Shown here piece by piece: positions 49,298-58,755 of a stretch of 64,000 nt of DNA. The translations under genes and the position numbers were made by a program. The stretch's first letter is position 1, and each line of letters begins with the position of its first letter. The notes beneath the pieces were generated by a model, which was given only the letters and a program-made list of their open reading frames with translations, was not told the DNA's origin and did not search any database. The stretch is from the NCBI RefSeq assembly GCF_000175195.1, contig NZ_ACQL01000055.1, forward strand, positions 1-64,000, written 5' to 3'. This stretch comes from Actinobacillus minor NM305 (lineage in GTDB: Bacteria; Pseudomonadota; Gammaproteobacteria; Enterobacterales; Pasteurellaceae).

Positions 49298-49348
49298 AAA
49301 AAACAGATGTGACTGAACGAGCGAATTATACAGAGTTATAAAATTTAA

Positions 49349-50059
49349 TCAATATGATTTTGTGGTTAAATCTGCTAATTTTTCTTTCGCTTCTTGACTA
49401 CCGGCTTTTATCGCAAGCGTATACCATTTTTGCGCTTCCGATAGATTTTTTTCTACCGATAAACCTAACGCATAAATATCGCCTAATGCTAAAAAGCTCG
49501 GCGCGGTAATATGATCAACCCTTTTCTCATGTTTTAAATAAAGAGAAATGGCTTTTTGGTAATCACGCGTAACACCTAATCCTTGTTCATATAATTTAGC
49601 TAAGTGATATTGTGCTGTCGTATCATTATTATCATCGCCTTTTTGGAAAAAGGTGGCTGCTTTTGCATAATCTTGTGCTACGCCAAGCCCTCGCTCATAA
49701 ATGATGCCTAAATAGCGTGCGGCTTTCATTTCACCAGCAGCATCTGCGTCTTGAAAAAGTTTAAATGCTTTTTTGTAATCATAAGCAACGGCATAGCCAT
49801 TAAGATATAGGATAGCTAAGTTCATTTTTGCTCTTGAATTCCCTTGTTCAGCGGCTTTGTTTGTCCATTCAAAGGCTTTTTGGTAATCCACTTTTTGTTC
49901 GTAGTTCCCGTTTAGGTAGGCTTCACCTAGTCTGGCTTGGGCTTCAATATTCCCTTGTGCAGATAACTGCTGTATTTCCTCAAATGTCATTTTTTGCGGC
50001 GGTGAAGCAAGGGTAAATGTCGAGAATACAAGCGGTAGAATAAGACTAAATTTTTTCAT
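49349..50059 (-). CDS. Exported Sel1-repeat protein
   Basis: The 236-aa protein starts with a Sec signal peptide (MKKFSLILPLVFSTFTLA). About five Sel1-like repeats follow, each of about 36 residues with the pattern AQxxLGxxYxxGxGVxxDYxKAxxxxxxA. Such alpha-solenoids mediate protein-protein contacts in the periplasm, and many act in stress or host interaction. The specific partner is unknown. It is monocistronic. The signal-peptide part of the gene contains an uptake signal (ACAAGCGGT on the plus strand near 50030). Confidence 0.88.
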   Translation of the reverse strand: MKKFSLILPLVFSTFTLASPPQKMTFEEIQQLSAQGNIEAQARLGEAYLNGNYEQKVDYQKAFEWTNKAAEQGNSRAKMNLAILYLNGYAVAYDYKKAFKLFQDADAAGEMKAARYLGIIYERGLGVAQDYAKAATFFQKGDDNNDTTAQYHLAKLYEQGLGVTRDYQKAISLYLKHEKRVDHITAPSFLALGDIYALGLSVEKNLSEAQKWYTLAIKAGSQEAKEKLADLTTKSY

Positions 50060-50161
50060 ATTTTTTTGATAAATATAGCAAATGTATATACCTTAAATTT
50101 TATAAAAAATGTGGAGGCTCGCTACGAGCCCCAAACGTTCTACAAAGGTATGATTATGTAA

Positions 50162-51451
50162 TTATTTATGTTGAGCAAATAACCATTCTCGGATTGGCTC
50201 AATGCTATAAGCAATGCGCCATGTGTTACGATGTCCGCTTGCACCTGCACGAGAATCCGTTTCACGGAATACGCTGTCTTTTACAAATACGGTGTAGTTG
50301 ATTTGACTTTTCTCCGCCATAATATCATCATAAGCAAAGCGGTATTGATCCGCATTCCATGTCCCATTCCAAACCGCACGGCTCACTTTTGTACCCAATT
50401 TTTCTAAGGTTTCTGTAATACCATTAAAACTTGGGAAGGCACCGATATCATCTTCTGAAGCCATAAACCAAATTTTATTTTTTGCCATTGGTGCGACTAA
50501 ATCTGCGCCCCATTTTCCTGCAACAAGGTAGCTTGCCGCAAAGAAATCAGGGTATTTAATATTCATTGCCGTTGCGGTCATACAGCCGCCGGATTGCCCT
50601 GTTACATATAAGCGATTTGGATCGATTTTATGTTCTTTTAACAGCTGTTGAATTAAATGAATGGTCGTCTCTAAGTATTTCGATGTACGCCAATCATCAT
50701 CAGCTATAATTTCATCATATTGAGGTGCTAATACGTAGCACGGGCGTTTAGCTTGTTCTTGCGGATCAGCCCAAATCACAGCGCCTAATCCTTGGAATAA
50801 AGTCGCACGATCTTGTTCACTGGTTACACCTGCATCGTGCATAAACAAGACTAACGGTAATGGCTCATTTTTATTTTGGGGTTCAAAGAAATTGTATTTT
50901 AACGTTTTACCGGTTTCGCTATCTTGGAACGTAGCTTGTTTAAACTCATCAACAATCAAATTGTTTATCGCTGTTGTTTCTAACGATTTTCCATCTACGC
51001 TAATAGAAGCCGTTGCCTCTTTAAAGCGGATGGTTTTACTCATTTTTTGACCTGCCACCCAATTTGGCTTGCCGTTTTTGATTTTGTTTTCTTGTTTTGG
51101 AGTGTCAGGCGCAATCACATCTTCTTGTAAAGATGTATTACTGTCTGCTGGCGATAGTGCCACAATCAAAAATTTCCCATTCTCTGCTTCAACCAAATCT
51201 GCAGCTTGACTTACAAATACACGTTCAACTGTTCGCCCTTTGACCGTAAAATCTTTTGCAGAAAAATGATCTTTTTCAACCGCTTGTTCAAATTCAAGCC
51301 CAATAGCGACAAGCTGAACGCCATCGCCAAATACCTGAGTAATTGCAGTCGCTTTGATTGGATAATTTGCTGCGCCCGCCATCACAAAGCGTGGCAAGCC
51401 TGCTGCTAAAGTTAATGTTGTTCCCATAACTAAAAATTCTCTACGTTTCAT
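50162..51451 (-). CDS. Exported esterase-like alpha/beta hydrolase with an N-terminal Ig-like domain
   Basis: The 429-aa protein begins KRREFLVMGTTLTLAAGLPRF, a signal peptide with a twin-Arg start. It is Tat-like but lacks the full SRRxFLK motif, so Tat or Sec export is possible. About residues 30-170 are beta-rich, as in Ig-like domains before esterases. The catalytic half has PLPLVLFMHDAG, the nucleophile elbow GQSGGCM (about Ser 286) and a late SGHRNTW with the likely catalytic His. It resembles PHB-depolymerase or prolyl-oligopeptidase-type esterases. Substrate is unknown. Confidence 0.78.
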   Translation of the reverse strand: MKRREFLVMGTTLTLAAGLPRFVMAGAANYPIKATAITQVFGDGVQLVAIGLEFEQAVEKDHFSAKDFTVKGRTVERVFVSQAADLVEAENGKFLIVALSPADSNTSLQEDVIAPDTPKQENKIKNGKPNWVAGQKMSKTIRFKEATASISVDGKSLETTAINNLIVDEFKQATFQDSETGKTLKYNFFEPQNKNEPLPLVLFMHDAGVTSEQDRATLFQGLGAVIWADPQEQAKRPCYVLAPQYDEIIADDDWRTSKYLETTIHLIQQLLKEHKIDPNRLYVTGQSGGCMTATAMNIKYPDFFAASYLVAGKWGADLVAPMAKNKIWFMASEDDIGAFPSFNGITETLEKLGTKVSRAVWNGTWNADQYRFAYDDIMAEKSQINYTVFVKDSVFRETDSRAGASGHRNTWRIAYSIEPIREWLFAQHK

Positions 51452-51548
51452 TCATCACCTACTTTTTATATAAAAATCTATACAATGGATTATAAATGAC
51501 TTTATTTTTGAATAATAGTTCAGAAATTTTTAATCTTCGGGTAGAATA

Positions 51549-51564
51549 GCGCAATCGTTTGCTT
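51549..51564. promoter_or_regulatory. PurR box in front of purD
   Basis: GCGCAATCGTTTGCTT matches the PurR operator ACGCAAACGTTTGCGT closely. It overlaps a likely -10 (TAGAAT, 51542) and lies 23 bases before ATG 51587, fitting repression by purines. Confidence 0.75.
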
Positions 51565-51586
51565 TTTAAATTTATAGGAAATGTTA

Positions 51587-52879
51587 ATGAATATTTTAAT
51601 TATTGGTAACGGTGGTCGTGAACATGCTCTTGCGTGGAAAGTGCGCCAATCTCTATTAGCTAGCAAAGTTTTTGTTGCGCCGGGTAATGCAGGAACTGCG
51701 CTTGAAGAAGGGATTGAAAATGTGGCTATTTCGGCAACAGACGTACCGGCGTTAGTCAAATTTGCCCAGCAAAATGCGATTGAGCTGACTATTGTCGGGC
51801 CTGAAGCCCCGTTAGTTGTTGGAGTTGTCGATGCTTTCCGCGCAGCTGGTTTAAAAATTTTTGGTCCAACACAAGCAGCAGCGCAATTAGAAGGTTCAAA
51901 AGCCTTTACTAAAGATTTCTTGGCTCGTCACAACATTCCTACCGCTGAATATCAGAACTTTACAGAGGTTGAGCCAGCACTTGCCTATTTACGCCAAAAA
52001 GGTGCACCTATTGTAATTAAAGCTGATGGCTTAGCCGCAGGAAAAGGGGTAATTGTGGCAATGACCTTGCAAGAAGCGGAAGATGCAGTCAAAGATATGC
52101 TCTCCGGTAATGCCTTTGGCGAAGCGGGAAGCCGTGTGGTCATTGAAGAGTTTTTAGATGGCGAAGAAGCCAGCTTTATTGTGATGGTTGATGGTAAGAA
52201 TGTCGAACCAATGGCAACCAGTCAAGACCATAAACGTGTTGGAGAAGGCGATAAAGGCTTAAATACCGGTGGTATGGGCGCTTACTCGCCTGCACCAGTG
52301 GTCACTGCAGATATTCATCAACGTGTGATGGAAGAAATTATTTACCCAACCGTACGAGGTATGGCGAGCGAAAATAATGAATATACGGGTTTCCTTTATG
52401 CAGGTTTAATGATTATGCCGAATGGACAACCGAAAGTGATTGAATTTAACTGTCGTTTTGGCGATCCTGAAACTCAGCCGATTATGTTGCGTTTAGAGTC
52501 AGATTTAGTAGAACTTTGCCTCAAAGCCTGCGAGGGCAAGTTGGATGAAATCCAGTCAAAATGGTGTGAGCAAGCCGCTTTAGGCATCGTGTTAGCTGCT
52601 GAGGGCTATCCTGCTGATTATCGTAAAGGCGATGAAATTACAGGGCTTCCAACAGAAAATCGTGCTGATGAAAAAGTCTTCCTTGCTGGCGTAGAGCAAA
52701 AAGAAGGTAAATTGGTAACGAATGGTGGACGAGTACTCTGTGCTACTGCATTAGGCGCAACAGTTTTTGAGGCGCAGCAAAAAGCATTAAAATTGGCAGA
52801 GCAAATTCAATGGCAAGGACGTTTTTATCGCCGAGACATTGGCTACCGCGCTGTGGCGCGTGAGCAAAGTGGGCGTTAA
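51587..52879 (+). CDS. purD: Phosphoribosylamine-glycine ligase
   Basis: ATP-grasp enzyme for the second step of purine synthesis, making glycinamide ribonucleotide. MNILIIGNGGREHALAWKV, VVGPEAPL-type phosphate site, IKADGLAAGKGVIVA, HKRVGEGDKGLNTGGMGAYSP and FNCRFGDPETQ are diagnostic. I start at ATG 51587 (430 aa) with AGGAA six bases upstream; ATG 51581 adds two residues. purH is not adjacent, unlike E. coli. A PurR box precedes it. Confidence 0.96.
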   Translation: MNILIIGNGGREHALAWKVRQSLLASKVFVAPGNAGTALEEGIENVAISATDVPALVKFAQQNAIELTIVGPEAPLVVGVVDAFRAAGLKIFGPTQAAAQLEGSKAFTKDFLARHNIPTAEYQNFTEVEPALAYLRQKGAPIVIKADGLAAGKGVIVAMTLQEAEDAVKDMLSGNAFGEAGSRVVIEEFLDGEEASFIVMVDGKNVEPMATSQDHKRVGEGDKGLNTGGMGAYSPAPVVTADIHQRVMEEIIYPTVRGMASENNEYTGFLYAGLMIMPNGQPKVIEFNCRFGDPETQPIMLRLESDLVELCLKACEGKLDEIQSKWCEQAALGIVLAAEGYPADYRKGDEITGLPTENRADEKVFLAGVEQKEGKLVTNGGRVLCATALGATVFEAQQKALKLAEQIQWQGRFYRRDIGYRAVAREQSGR

Positions 52880-52982
52880 TTAAATTGCAAAAAATTGGGC
52901 AAATTTAACCGCTTGCCTAAAGTTAGACGGTTCAGTAAAATGAGCCGTTTATTTTTTATCGCTAATTCAATGAGGATACATT

Positions 52983-53312
52983 ATGTTTGGAAAAGGTGGC
53001 TTAGGCGGCTTAATGAAGCAAGCTCAACAAATGCAAGAAAAAATGCAAAAAATGCAAGAAGAGATTGCTCAATTAGAAGTAACAGGCGAATCAGGCGCAG
53101 GTTTAGTGAAAGTAACTATCAATGGGGCGCACAACTGTCGCCGCATCGAAATCGATCCCTCTTTAATGGAAGATGATAAAGAGATGGTAGAAGATTTAGT
53201 AGCAGCGGCATTTAATGATGCAGTTCGCCGTGCAGAAGAGTTGCAAAAAGAAAAAATGGCAAGTGTAACGGCAGGTTTAAATCTTCCTGCTGGTATGAAA
53301 TTCCCTTTCTAA
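52983..53312 (+). CDS. ybaB: YbaB/EbfC nucleoid-associated protein
   Basis: Small dimeric DNA-binding protein (109 aa) associated with the nucleoid. [22 protein letters not shown] forms the N-terminal helix, followed by [19 protein letters not shown] and the C-terminal helix ending [12 protein letters not shown], all typical. It lies directly upstream of recR, the conserved ybaB-recR pair. Another open frame from 52895 covers it but has no protein-like features. Confidence 0.95.
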   Translation: MFGKGGLGGLMKQAQQMQEKMQKMQEEIAQLEVTGESGAGLVKVTINGAHNCRRIEIDPSLMEDDKEMVEDLVAAAFNDAVRRAEELQKEKMASVTAGLNLPAGMKFPF

Positions 53313-53322
53313 TTTAGATAAC

Positions 53323-53352
53323 GGACGCCAAAAGCGTCCTTATTTTCTTTTA
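53323..53352 (+). terminator. Hairpin between ybaB and recR
   Basis: GGACGC and GCGTCC (53323-53339) form a short stem, followed by TTATTTTCTTTT. It may only partly terminate, since recR follows within 30 bases. Confidence 0.55.
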
Positions 53353-53363
53353 TCTTTGAATAT

Positions 53364-53969
53364 ATGCAAAGTAGTCCTTTACTCGAAAACTTAATGGAAG
53401 CCTTACGAGCATTACCGGGCGTTGGTCCGAAATCAGCACAACGTATGGCATACCATCTTTTACAGCGTAATCGTTCAGGTGGCGTTAATTTATCAAAGGC
53501 ATTAAATGAGGCAATGACACATATCGGACATTGTCAATCTTGTCGCACATTCACAGAAGAGGAGGAATGCAATATTTGTCGCAATCCTCGCCGTCAAATG
53601 AGTGGGCAACTTTGTGTGGTTGAAATGCCTGAAGATATTCAGGCGATTGAGCAAACAGGGCAATTTTCAGGGCGCTATTTTGTGTTAATGGGGCATTTAT
53701 CACCGATTGATGGTGTTGGTCCACGTGAAATCGGCTTGGATTTACTCCAGCAACGTTTAGAAAATGAGTCTTTTCATGAAGTCATTTTAGCGACTAACCC
53801 GACTATTGAAGGCGATGCTACCGCAAACTATATTGCTGAAATTTGTCGTATCTATAATGTAAAAGCAACCCGTATTGCGCACGGAGTACCCGTTGGGGGT
53901 TCTTTAGAAACCGTGGACGGCACAACCCTTTCTCACTCCTTTGCCGGACGGCGAGATATTGATCTGTAA
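53364..53969 (+). CDS. recR: Recombination mediator RecR
   Basis: Works with RecO and RecF to load RecA at gaps. The N-terminal HhH ([17 protein letters not shown]), zinc finger C-X2-C-X8-C-X2-C ([16 protein letters not shown]), Toprim domain ([24 protein letters not shown]) and [20 protein letters not shown] near the C-terminus are all in place. Length 201 aa is standard. Confidence 0.97.
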   Translation: MQSSPLLENLMEALRALPGVGPKSAQRMAYHLLQRNRSGGVNLSKALNEAMTHIGHCQSCRTFTEEEECNICRNPRRQMSGQLCVVEMPEDIQAIEQTGQFSGRYFVLMGHLSPIDGVGPREIGLDLLQQRLENESFHEVILATNPTIEGDATANYIAEICRIYNVKATRIAHGVPVGGSLETVDGTTLSHSFAGRRDIDL

Positions 53970-54046
53970 CATTATTTTTTAATCATTGGATAAATCTGAT
54001 ATAATTACTCAACTATTTATTAATCCTTTACTCTCTAGAGGTCATT

Positions 54047-54373
54047 ATGGAAACTATTGATAAAATCAAAAAACAAATTAGCGAAAACCCAATTCTTCTT
54101 TATATGAAAGGTTCGCCAAAATTCCCTTCTTGCGGTTTCTCTGCTCGTGCAGTAGAAGCGGTAATTAACTGCCAAGTGCCGTTTGGTTATGTTGATATTT
54201 TAGCAAATCCGGATATTCGTGCTGAATTGCCAAAATTTGCTAACTGGCCAACTTTCCCACAATTATGGGTAGAAGGCGAGTTAATCGGTGGCTGTGATAT
54301 CATGTTAGAAATGGCGCAAAAAGGCGAATTACAAGCACTTTTAAAAGAAGTTGCTGCTCGTCATCCGGCTTAA
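54047..54373 (+). CDS. grxD: Monothiol glutaredoxin GrxD
   Basis: Glutathione-ligated 2Fe-2S carrier that works with BolA-type partners in iron-sulfur trafficking. The CGFS active site (PSCGFSARAV, about residues 27-36), WPTFPQLWVEGELIGGCDI and the 108-aa length are diagnostic. An AGAGG ribosome site precedes ATG 54047. A terminator follows. Confidence 0.97.
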   Translation: METIDKIKKQISENPILLYMKGSPKFPSCGFSARAVEAVINCQVPFGYVDILANPDIRAELPKFANWPTFPQLWVEGELIGGCDIMLEMAQKGELQALLKEVAARHPA

Positions 54374-54382
54374 ATCAAATCT

Positions 54383-54408
54383 AACCCCAAGTAATACTTG
54401 GGGTTTTC
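54383..54408 (+). terminator. Intrinsic terminator after grxD
   Basis: AACCCCAAGTA and TACTTGGGGTT pair tightly and are followed by TTCTG. It lies 10 bases after the grxD stop. Confidence 0.85.
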
Positions 54409-54526
54409 TGCTTAATAAGCGGTCATATTTAGAAAATTTTTTACAAATTTCCATTTCTCCCCTACATTCCGCCGCTTTTTTGGCTTAAAATGCCAAAATT
54501 CATTGACAACAATAAAGGACACAACA

Positions 54527-55564
54527 ATGGCTTTAAAAGATTTAGATTGGGCAAATTTAGGCTTCTCATATATTAAAACAGATTATCGTTTCATTGCACG
54601 TTGGAAAGACGGCAAATGGGACGAAGGCGAATTAACCACTGACAATACGCTACACATTCACGAAGGTTCAACAGCATTACATTATGGTCAGCAGTGCTTC
54701 GAAGGTTTAAAAGCATACCGTTGTAAAGATGGTTCGATTAATTTATTCCGTCCTTATGAGAATGCAAAACGTATGGCTCGTACTGCTGAACGTTTATTAA
54801 TGGCAAAAGTGCCTGAAGAATTATTCGTTCGAGCTTGTAAAGAAGTGGTAAAAGCAAACCAAGATTGGCTTGGTCCTTACGGTTCAGGTGCGACCCTTTA
54901 CTTACGTCCGTTTTTAATTGGTGTTGGCGAAAATATCGGCGTAAAACCTGCGCCAGAGTATATTTTCTCAGTCTTCTGTTGCCCAGTAGGAGCTTATTTT
55001 AAAGGCGGTTTAGCGCCGTCAAACTTCATTACCACACAATATGACCGCGCTGCGCCAATGGGAACGGGTGGTGTAAAAGTAGGTGGTAACTATGCCGCAA
55101 GTTTATTACCTCACGAATTAGCGGCAGAAGAGGGTACGGCTACCCGTAAATTTGCTGATGCAATTTATTTAGATCCAAAAACACACACAAAAATTGAAGA
55201 AGTGGGTGCAGCAAACTTCTTTGGGATCACTAAAGATAATAAATTTATCACACCGGCATCAGAGTCTATTTTACCAAGTATCACGAAATACTCTTTATTA
55301 CATATCGCCAAAGAACGCTTAGGTATGGAAACGATCGAAGGCGATGTTTATATCGATCAACTTGATCAATTTGCTGAAGCTGGTGCTTGTGGTACCGCAG
55401 CAGTGATTACGCCGGTTGGCGGTATTCAACATAACGGCAACTTCCACGTTTTCTATTCTGAAACAGAAGTAGGACCGGTAACTAAACGCTTATATGCGGA
55501 ATTAACCGGTATTCAGTTTGGTGATGTTGAAGCACCTGAAGGCTGGATTGTGAAAGTCGAGTAA
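54527..55564 (+). CDS. ilvE: Branched-chain amino acid aminotransferase
   Basis: PLP enzyme for the final step of leucine, isoleucine and valine synthesis. It is of the longer BCAT type: [24 protein letters not shown], the PLP lysine in [15 protein letters not shown] and [14 protein letters not shown] start at ATG 54527 (345 aa) with AAAGGA upstream; an in-frame start at 54503 adds eight unconserved residues. A terminator carrying an uptake signal separates it from a ridA-type gene. Confidence 0.95.
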   Translation: MALKDLDWANLGFSYIKTDYRFIARWKDGKWDEGELTTDNTLHIHEGSTALHYGQQCFEGLKAYRCKDGSINLFRPYENAKRMARTAERLLMAKVPEELFVRACKEVVKANQDWLGPYGSGATLYLRPFLIGVGENIGVKPAPEYIFSVFCCPVGAYFKGGLAPSNFITTQYDRAAPMGTGGVKVGGNYAASLLPHELAAEEGTATRKFADAIYLDPKTHTKIEEVGAANFFGITKDNKFITPASESILPSITKYSLLHIAKERLGMETIEGDVYIDQLDQFAEAGACGTAAVITPVGGIQHNGNFHVFYSETEVGPVTKRLYAELTGIQFGDVEAPEGWIVKVE

Positions 55565-55580
55565 TCTTATTTTAGGTACA

Positions 55581-55620
55581 CAAGCGGTAATTTTTGCCAA
55601 AAAAATTACCGCTTTTTGTT
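55581..55620 (+). terminator. Terminator with uptake signal after ilvE
   Basis: AAGCGGTAATTTTT pairs with AAAAATTACCGCTT around a short loop, followed by TTTGTT. The left arm continues the uptake core ACAAGCGGT. Confidence 0.85.
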
Positions 55621-55639
55621 ATAGAAAAGGAAAAAACTA

Positions 55640-55984
55640 ATGATTCAACGTATTGATGTGAGTAAACGTTTTTCGGAAGTGGCGGTACATAACGGTGTTG
55701 CTTATTTAGCTGGGCAAGTGCCAACTGATGCGAGCCAAGGCGCTTACCACCAAACTCAGCAAGTTTTAAGTGAAATCGATAAATTTTTAGCGAAAGCCGG
55801 CACAGATAAAAGCAAAATTCTGATGGCAACCGTTTATCTTGCCAATATGGGCGATTATGCGGAAATGAACCGAGCTTGGGATGAGTGGGTAGCAGAAAAT
55901 AATGCACCGCCAAGAGCTGCTGTCGAGGCTCGTTTAGCGGATGTAAATTGGAAAGTTGAAATTGTTGTAACAGCAGCAGTTTAA
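55640..55984 (+). CDS. RidA-family imine/enamine deaminase
   Basis: Members hydrolyse reactive 2-aminoacrylate-type imines that damage PLP enzymes such as IlvE. The 114-aa protein has VAYLAGQVPTDASQGAY, ILMATVYLANMGDYAEMNRAWDEW and the conserved Arg in PPRAAVEARLAD. It is closer to the YoaB subgroup than to classic RidA (128 aa), so its exact substrate is unsure. Position directly after ilvE fits a protective role. Confidence 0.85.
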   Translation: MIQRIDVSKRFSEVAVHNGVAYLAGQVPTDASQGAYHQTQQVLSEIDKFLAKAGTDKSKILMATVYLANMGDYAEMNRAWDEWVAENNAPPRAAVEARLADVNWKVEIVVTAAV

Positions 55985-56053
55985 TCAATTACTGATTTTG
56001 GTAGTAGAGAGTTCCTACTCTTAAATAAATTTTCTCTTACTTATTGCTTTAAA

Positions 56054-56088
56054 TAAATAATTATGCAATTATAATGCATAATTATTTA
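56054..56088. promoter_or_regulatory. Perfect inverted repeat resembling paired ARG boxes
   Basis: TAAATAATTATGCA (56054-56067) and TGCATAATTATTTA (56075-56088) are perfect reverse complements with a 7-base spacer. Each resembles the ArgR half TGAATAATTATTCA at 12 of 14 positions. The site lies about 100 bases before arcB. Confidence 0.45.
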
Positions 56089-56120
56089 AATCAAATTTAA
56101 TCTGGCGATTTTTAAATTGA

Positions 56121-56136
56121 GTGCAAACGTTTGCTT
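56121..56136. promoter_or_regulatory. PurR-type operator in front of arcB
   Basis: GTGCAAACGTTTGCTT matches the PurR box in its central 12 bases (GCAAACGTTTGC). Another LacI-family protein could also bind. It lies 49 bases before the arcB start, near a possible -10 (TAAAAT). Confidence 0.6.
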
Positions 56137-56184
56137 TGCTAAAATAGCCCGATTTTTTCACACACATCAAATAGGAGCAATATC

Positions 56185-57189
56185 ATGGCGTTTAATCTAA
56201 AAAATAGACATTTACTCAGTTTAGTAAACCATACCGAACGTGAAATCCGATTTTTATTAGATCTTGCGGCAGATCTGAAAAAAGCAAAATATGCCGGCAC
56301 AGAACAGCAACGCTTAAAAGGGAAAAATATTGCTCTGATTTTTGAAAAAACTTCAACACGTACTCGCTGTGCATTTGAAGTTGCGGCTTACGATCAAGGT
56401 GCACACGTGACTTATATTGACCCAACCTCTTCACAAATTGGACATAAAGAGTCAATGAAAGATACCGCTCGTGTGTTAGGTCGTATGTATGATGCCATTG
56501 AGTATCGTGGCTTTAAACAATCAGTCGTAAACGAATTAGCACAATATGCCGGTGTACCGGTATTCAACGGCTTAACCGATGAATTCCACCCAACGCAAAT
56601 GTTGGCTGATGTTTTAACGATGATTGAAAATTGCGAAAAGCCGTTAAGTCAAATTAGCTATGTTTACATTGGCGATGCTCGCAATAATATGGGGAATTCT
56701 TTATTACTTATCGGTGCAAAATTAGGTATGGATGTTCGTATCTGCGCACCAAAAGCTCTTTTACCTGAAGATTCACTTGTGGAAATGTGTCAAAAATTTG
56801 CACAAGAATCCGGTGCAAGAATTACTGTAACAGAAGATATTGATACCGCCGTAAAAGACGTGGACTTTGTACACACCGATGTTTGGGTATCAATGGGCGA
56901 ACCATTAGAGACATGGGGCGAGCGTATTGAGATGTTAATGCCTTACCAAGTTACACCTGAATTAATGAAGCGCACTGGTAATCCGAAAGTGAAATTTATG
57001 CACTGTTTACCGGCATTCCACAATAGTGAAACTAAAGTTGGTAAAGAAATTGCCGCAAAATATCCGGCGTTAGCAAATGGTATTGAGGTTACCGAAGATG
57101 TGTTTGAATCGCCGGCAAATGTGGCATTTGAACAAGCAGAAAACCGTATGCACACAATTAAAGCGGTTATGGTAGCAAGTTTAGCGTAA
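56185..57189 (+). CDS. arcB: Ornithine carbamoyltransferase
   Basis: Interconverts ornithine plus carbamoyl phosphate and citrulline plus phosphate. [19 protein letters not shown] (carbamoyl-phosphate loop), [25 protein letters not shown] and the HCLPAFHN motif are diagnostic. The 334-aa length and the adjacent carbamate kinase point to the catabolic ArcB type, though one enzyme may serve both directions in this family. ARG-like and PurR-like sites lie upstream. Confidence 0.93.
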   Translation: MAFNLKNRHLLSLVNHTEREIRFLLDLAADLKKAKYAGTEQQRLKGKNIALIFEKTSTRTRCAFEVAAYDQGAHVTYIDPTSSQIGHKESMKDTARVLGRMYDAIEYRGFKQSVVNELAQYAGVPVFNGLTDEFHPTQMLADVLTMIENCEKPLSQISYVYIGDARNNMGNSLLLIGAKLGMDVRICAPKALLPEDSLVEMCQKFAQESGARITVTEDIDTAVKDVDFVHTDVWVSMGEPLETWGERIEMLMPYQVTPELMKRTGNPKVKFMHCLPAFHNSETKVGKEIAAKYPALANGIEVTEDVFESPANVAFEQAENRMHTIKAVMVASLA

Positions 57190-57242
57190 TTGCGCTTCAC
57201 TCCCTCTTCATAGAGGGAGTGAAAAAGAAAAAGGATAACATC

Positions 57243-58187
57243 ATGAGAATTGTCGTAGCACTTGGCGGCAACGCCTTATTAAAACGTGGCGAACCAATGA
57301 CCGCCCAAAATCAATCGGCTAATATCCGTTTAGCCGCAGAACAACTTGCAAAAATTAAACCCAATAATGAATTAGTAATCTCTCACGGTAATGGTCCTCA
57401 AGTTGGTTTATTAGCACTACAACACGCAGCTTATCACGCTGTGGATAATAAAATTGAGCCTTATCCCCTTGATGTGCTGGTTTCTCAAACGGTAGGTATG
57501 ATCGGCTATATGTTACAACAGGAACTTACTAATCTTGTCCCTCAAACACCAACGATTACGGTGTTAAATCAAGTGCTTGTTGATCCGAACGATCCTGCTT
57601 TCCAAAAGCCAAGTAAGCCGATTGGTCAAGTTTACAGCAAAGAAGAAGCCGAAAAACTTGCAGCAGAAAAAGGTTGGACAGTAATGCCGGACGGTCAATA
57701 CTATCGCCGTGCCGTACCAAGCCCATTACCACAAAGTGTCACCGGGATTGGCTCTGTTAAAGCACTTCTCGCAAATAACAATATCGTTATTTGCGGTGGA
57801 GGCGGTGGTATCCCAAGTTTCCGCAATGAAAAAGGCGAATTACAAGGCGTAGAAGCGGTTGTAGATAAAGATCTTTGTACTGCAGTAATTTCACAAAATC
57901 TTGAAGCAGATTTATTTGTGATCGCAACCGATGTGAAAGCTGCGTGTGTAAACTTCCAAAAAGAAGATCAAAAGGCCATTGCAAAAGCAAGCCCGGCAGC
58001 ACTTGAAGCACTTGCTAGTGAATTCGCACCAGGATCAATGGGGCCAAAAGTGAAAGCGGTCATCAATTTCGTTAAAGCAACAGGTAAAGATGCAGTTATC
58101 GGCTCACTGTCTGATATTGAAGAAATTGTCAAAGGCAACGCAGGAACCCGTGTAACAAACAGTATTGACGGTGTAGAATTTTACTAA
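57243..58187 (+). CDS. arcC: Carbamate kinase
   Basis: Makes ATP from carbamoyl phosphate and ADP, the energy-yielding last step of arginine fermentation. [50 protein letters not shown] and [14 protein letters not shown] are typical. I start at ATG 57243 (314 aa) behind AAGGATAAC; the upstream frame extension is lysine-rich and unconserved. It is co-transcribed with arcB (53-bp gap). arcA is not present nearby. Confidence 0.95.
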   Translation: MRIVVALGGNALLKRGEPMTAQNQSANIRLAAEQLAKIKPNNELVISHGNGPQVGLLALQHAAYHAVDNKIEPYPLDVLVSQTVGMIGYMLQQELTNLVPQTPTITVLNQVLVDPNDPAFQKPSKPIGQVYSKEEAEKLAAEKGWTVMPDGQYYRRAVPSPLPQSVTGIGSVKALLANNNIVICGGGGGIPSFRNEKGELQGVEAVVDKDLCTAVISQNLEADLFVIATDVKAACVNFQKEDQKAIAKASPAALEALASEFAPGSMGPKVKAVINFVKATGKDAVIGSLSDIEEIVKGNAGTRVTNSIDGVEFY

Positions 58188-58202
58188 TCTTACTCACATA
58201 GA

Positions 58203-58260
58203 CAAGCGGTTGAATTGATTGTGTATTTTGCAAAATCCACTTAAAATTCAACCGCTTATT
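58203..58260 (+). terminator. Uptake-signal inverted repeat after arcC
   Basis: AAGCGGTTGAATT (58204-58216) and AATTCAACCGCTT (58245-58257) pair perfectly around a loop with a small ATTTTGCAAAAT hairpin, then ATTTTCTTT. It could terminate arcC transcription. Confidence 0.65.
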
Positions 58261-58278
58261 TTCTTTATGAGAGGTTTT

Positions 58279-58728
58279 ATGTCTGAGCTATTGATTGAAC
58301 CTGTTACTGAAACGGATTTTGAAACCCTTTTTACCATTGAACAAAAAGCACATCTCGTGCCGTGGTCAAAAGGCACCTTGCTTAATAACCAAGGCGAACG
58401 TTATCTTAATTTAAAATTAACTGAAAATGGGCAAATCGTTGCCTTTGCGATTTGCCAAACGGTACTAGATGAAGCTACACTTTTCAACATTGCTGTCACG
58501 CCTGAAAAACAAGGCAAAGGCTATGGCAAAAAGTTACTTGAGGCCTTAATTAACGCTTTACAAGACCAAAAGATCCTGACTTTATGGCTAGAAGTGAGAG
58601 AAAGTAATCAAACCGCCCAGCGCCTTTACCAATCTTTAGGGTTTAATGAAGTTACGGTGCGGAAAAACTACTATCCTTGCCCCAATGGGCAAAAAGAAAA
58701 CGCCATTGTGATGGCACTTTATTTATAA
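58279..58728 (+). CDS. rimI: Ribosomal protein S18 alanine N-acetyltransferase
   Basis: GNAT enzyme that acetylates the N-terminal alanine of S18. The 149-aa protein has DFETLFTIEQKAHLVPWSKGTL, LFNIAVTPEKQGKGYGKKLLEALI (acetyl-CoA loop QGKGYGK) and LEVRESNQTAQRLYQSLGF, all RimI hallmarks. I start at ATG 58279 behind GAGAGG; the longer frame from 58219 is unconserved. In E. coli rimI follows holD, so it has moved here. Confidence 0.9.
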   Translation: MSELLIEPVTETDFETLFTIEQKAHLVPWSKGTLLNNQGERYLNLKLTENGQIVAFAICQTVLDEATLFNIAVTPEKQGKGYGKKLLEALINALQDQKILTLWLEVRESNQTAQRLYQSLGFNEVTVRKNYYPCPNGQKENAIVMALYL

Positions 58729-58755
58729 TTTTTTTATTTTTTATAGGAACACAAT

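Noticed and set aside
52895-53176. Arg-rich frame overlapping ybaB
   Set aside because: The composition is biased, it has no conserved features, and it lies in another frame of a well-conserved gene.
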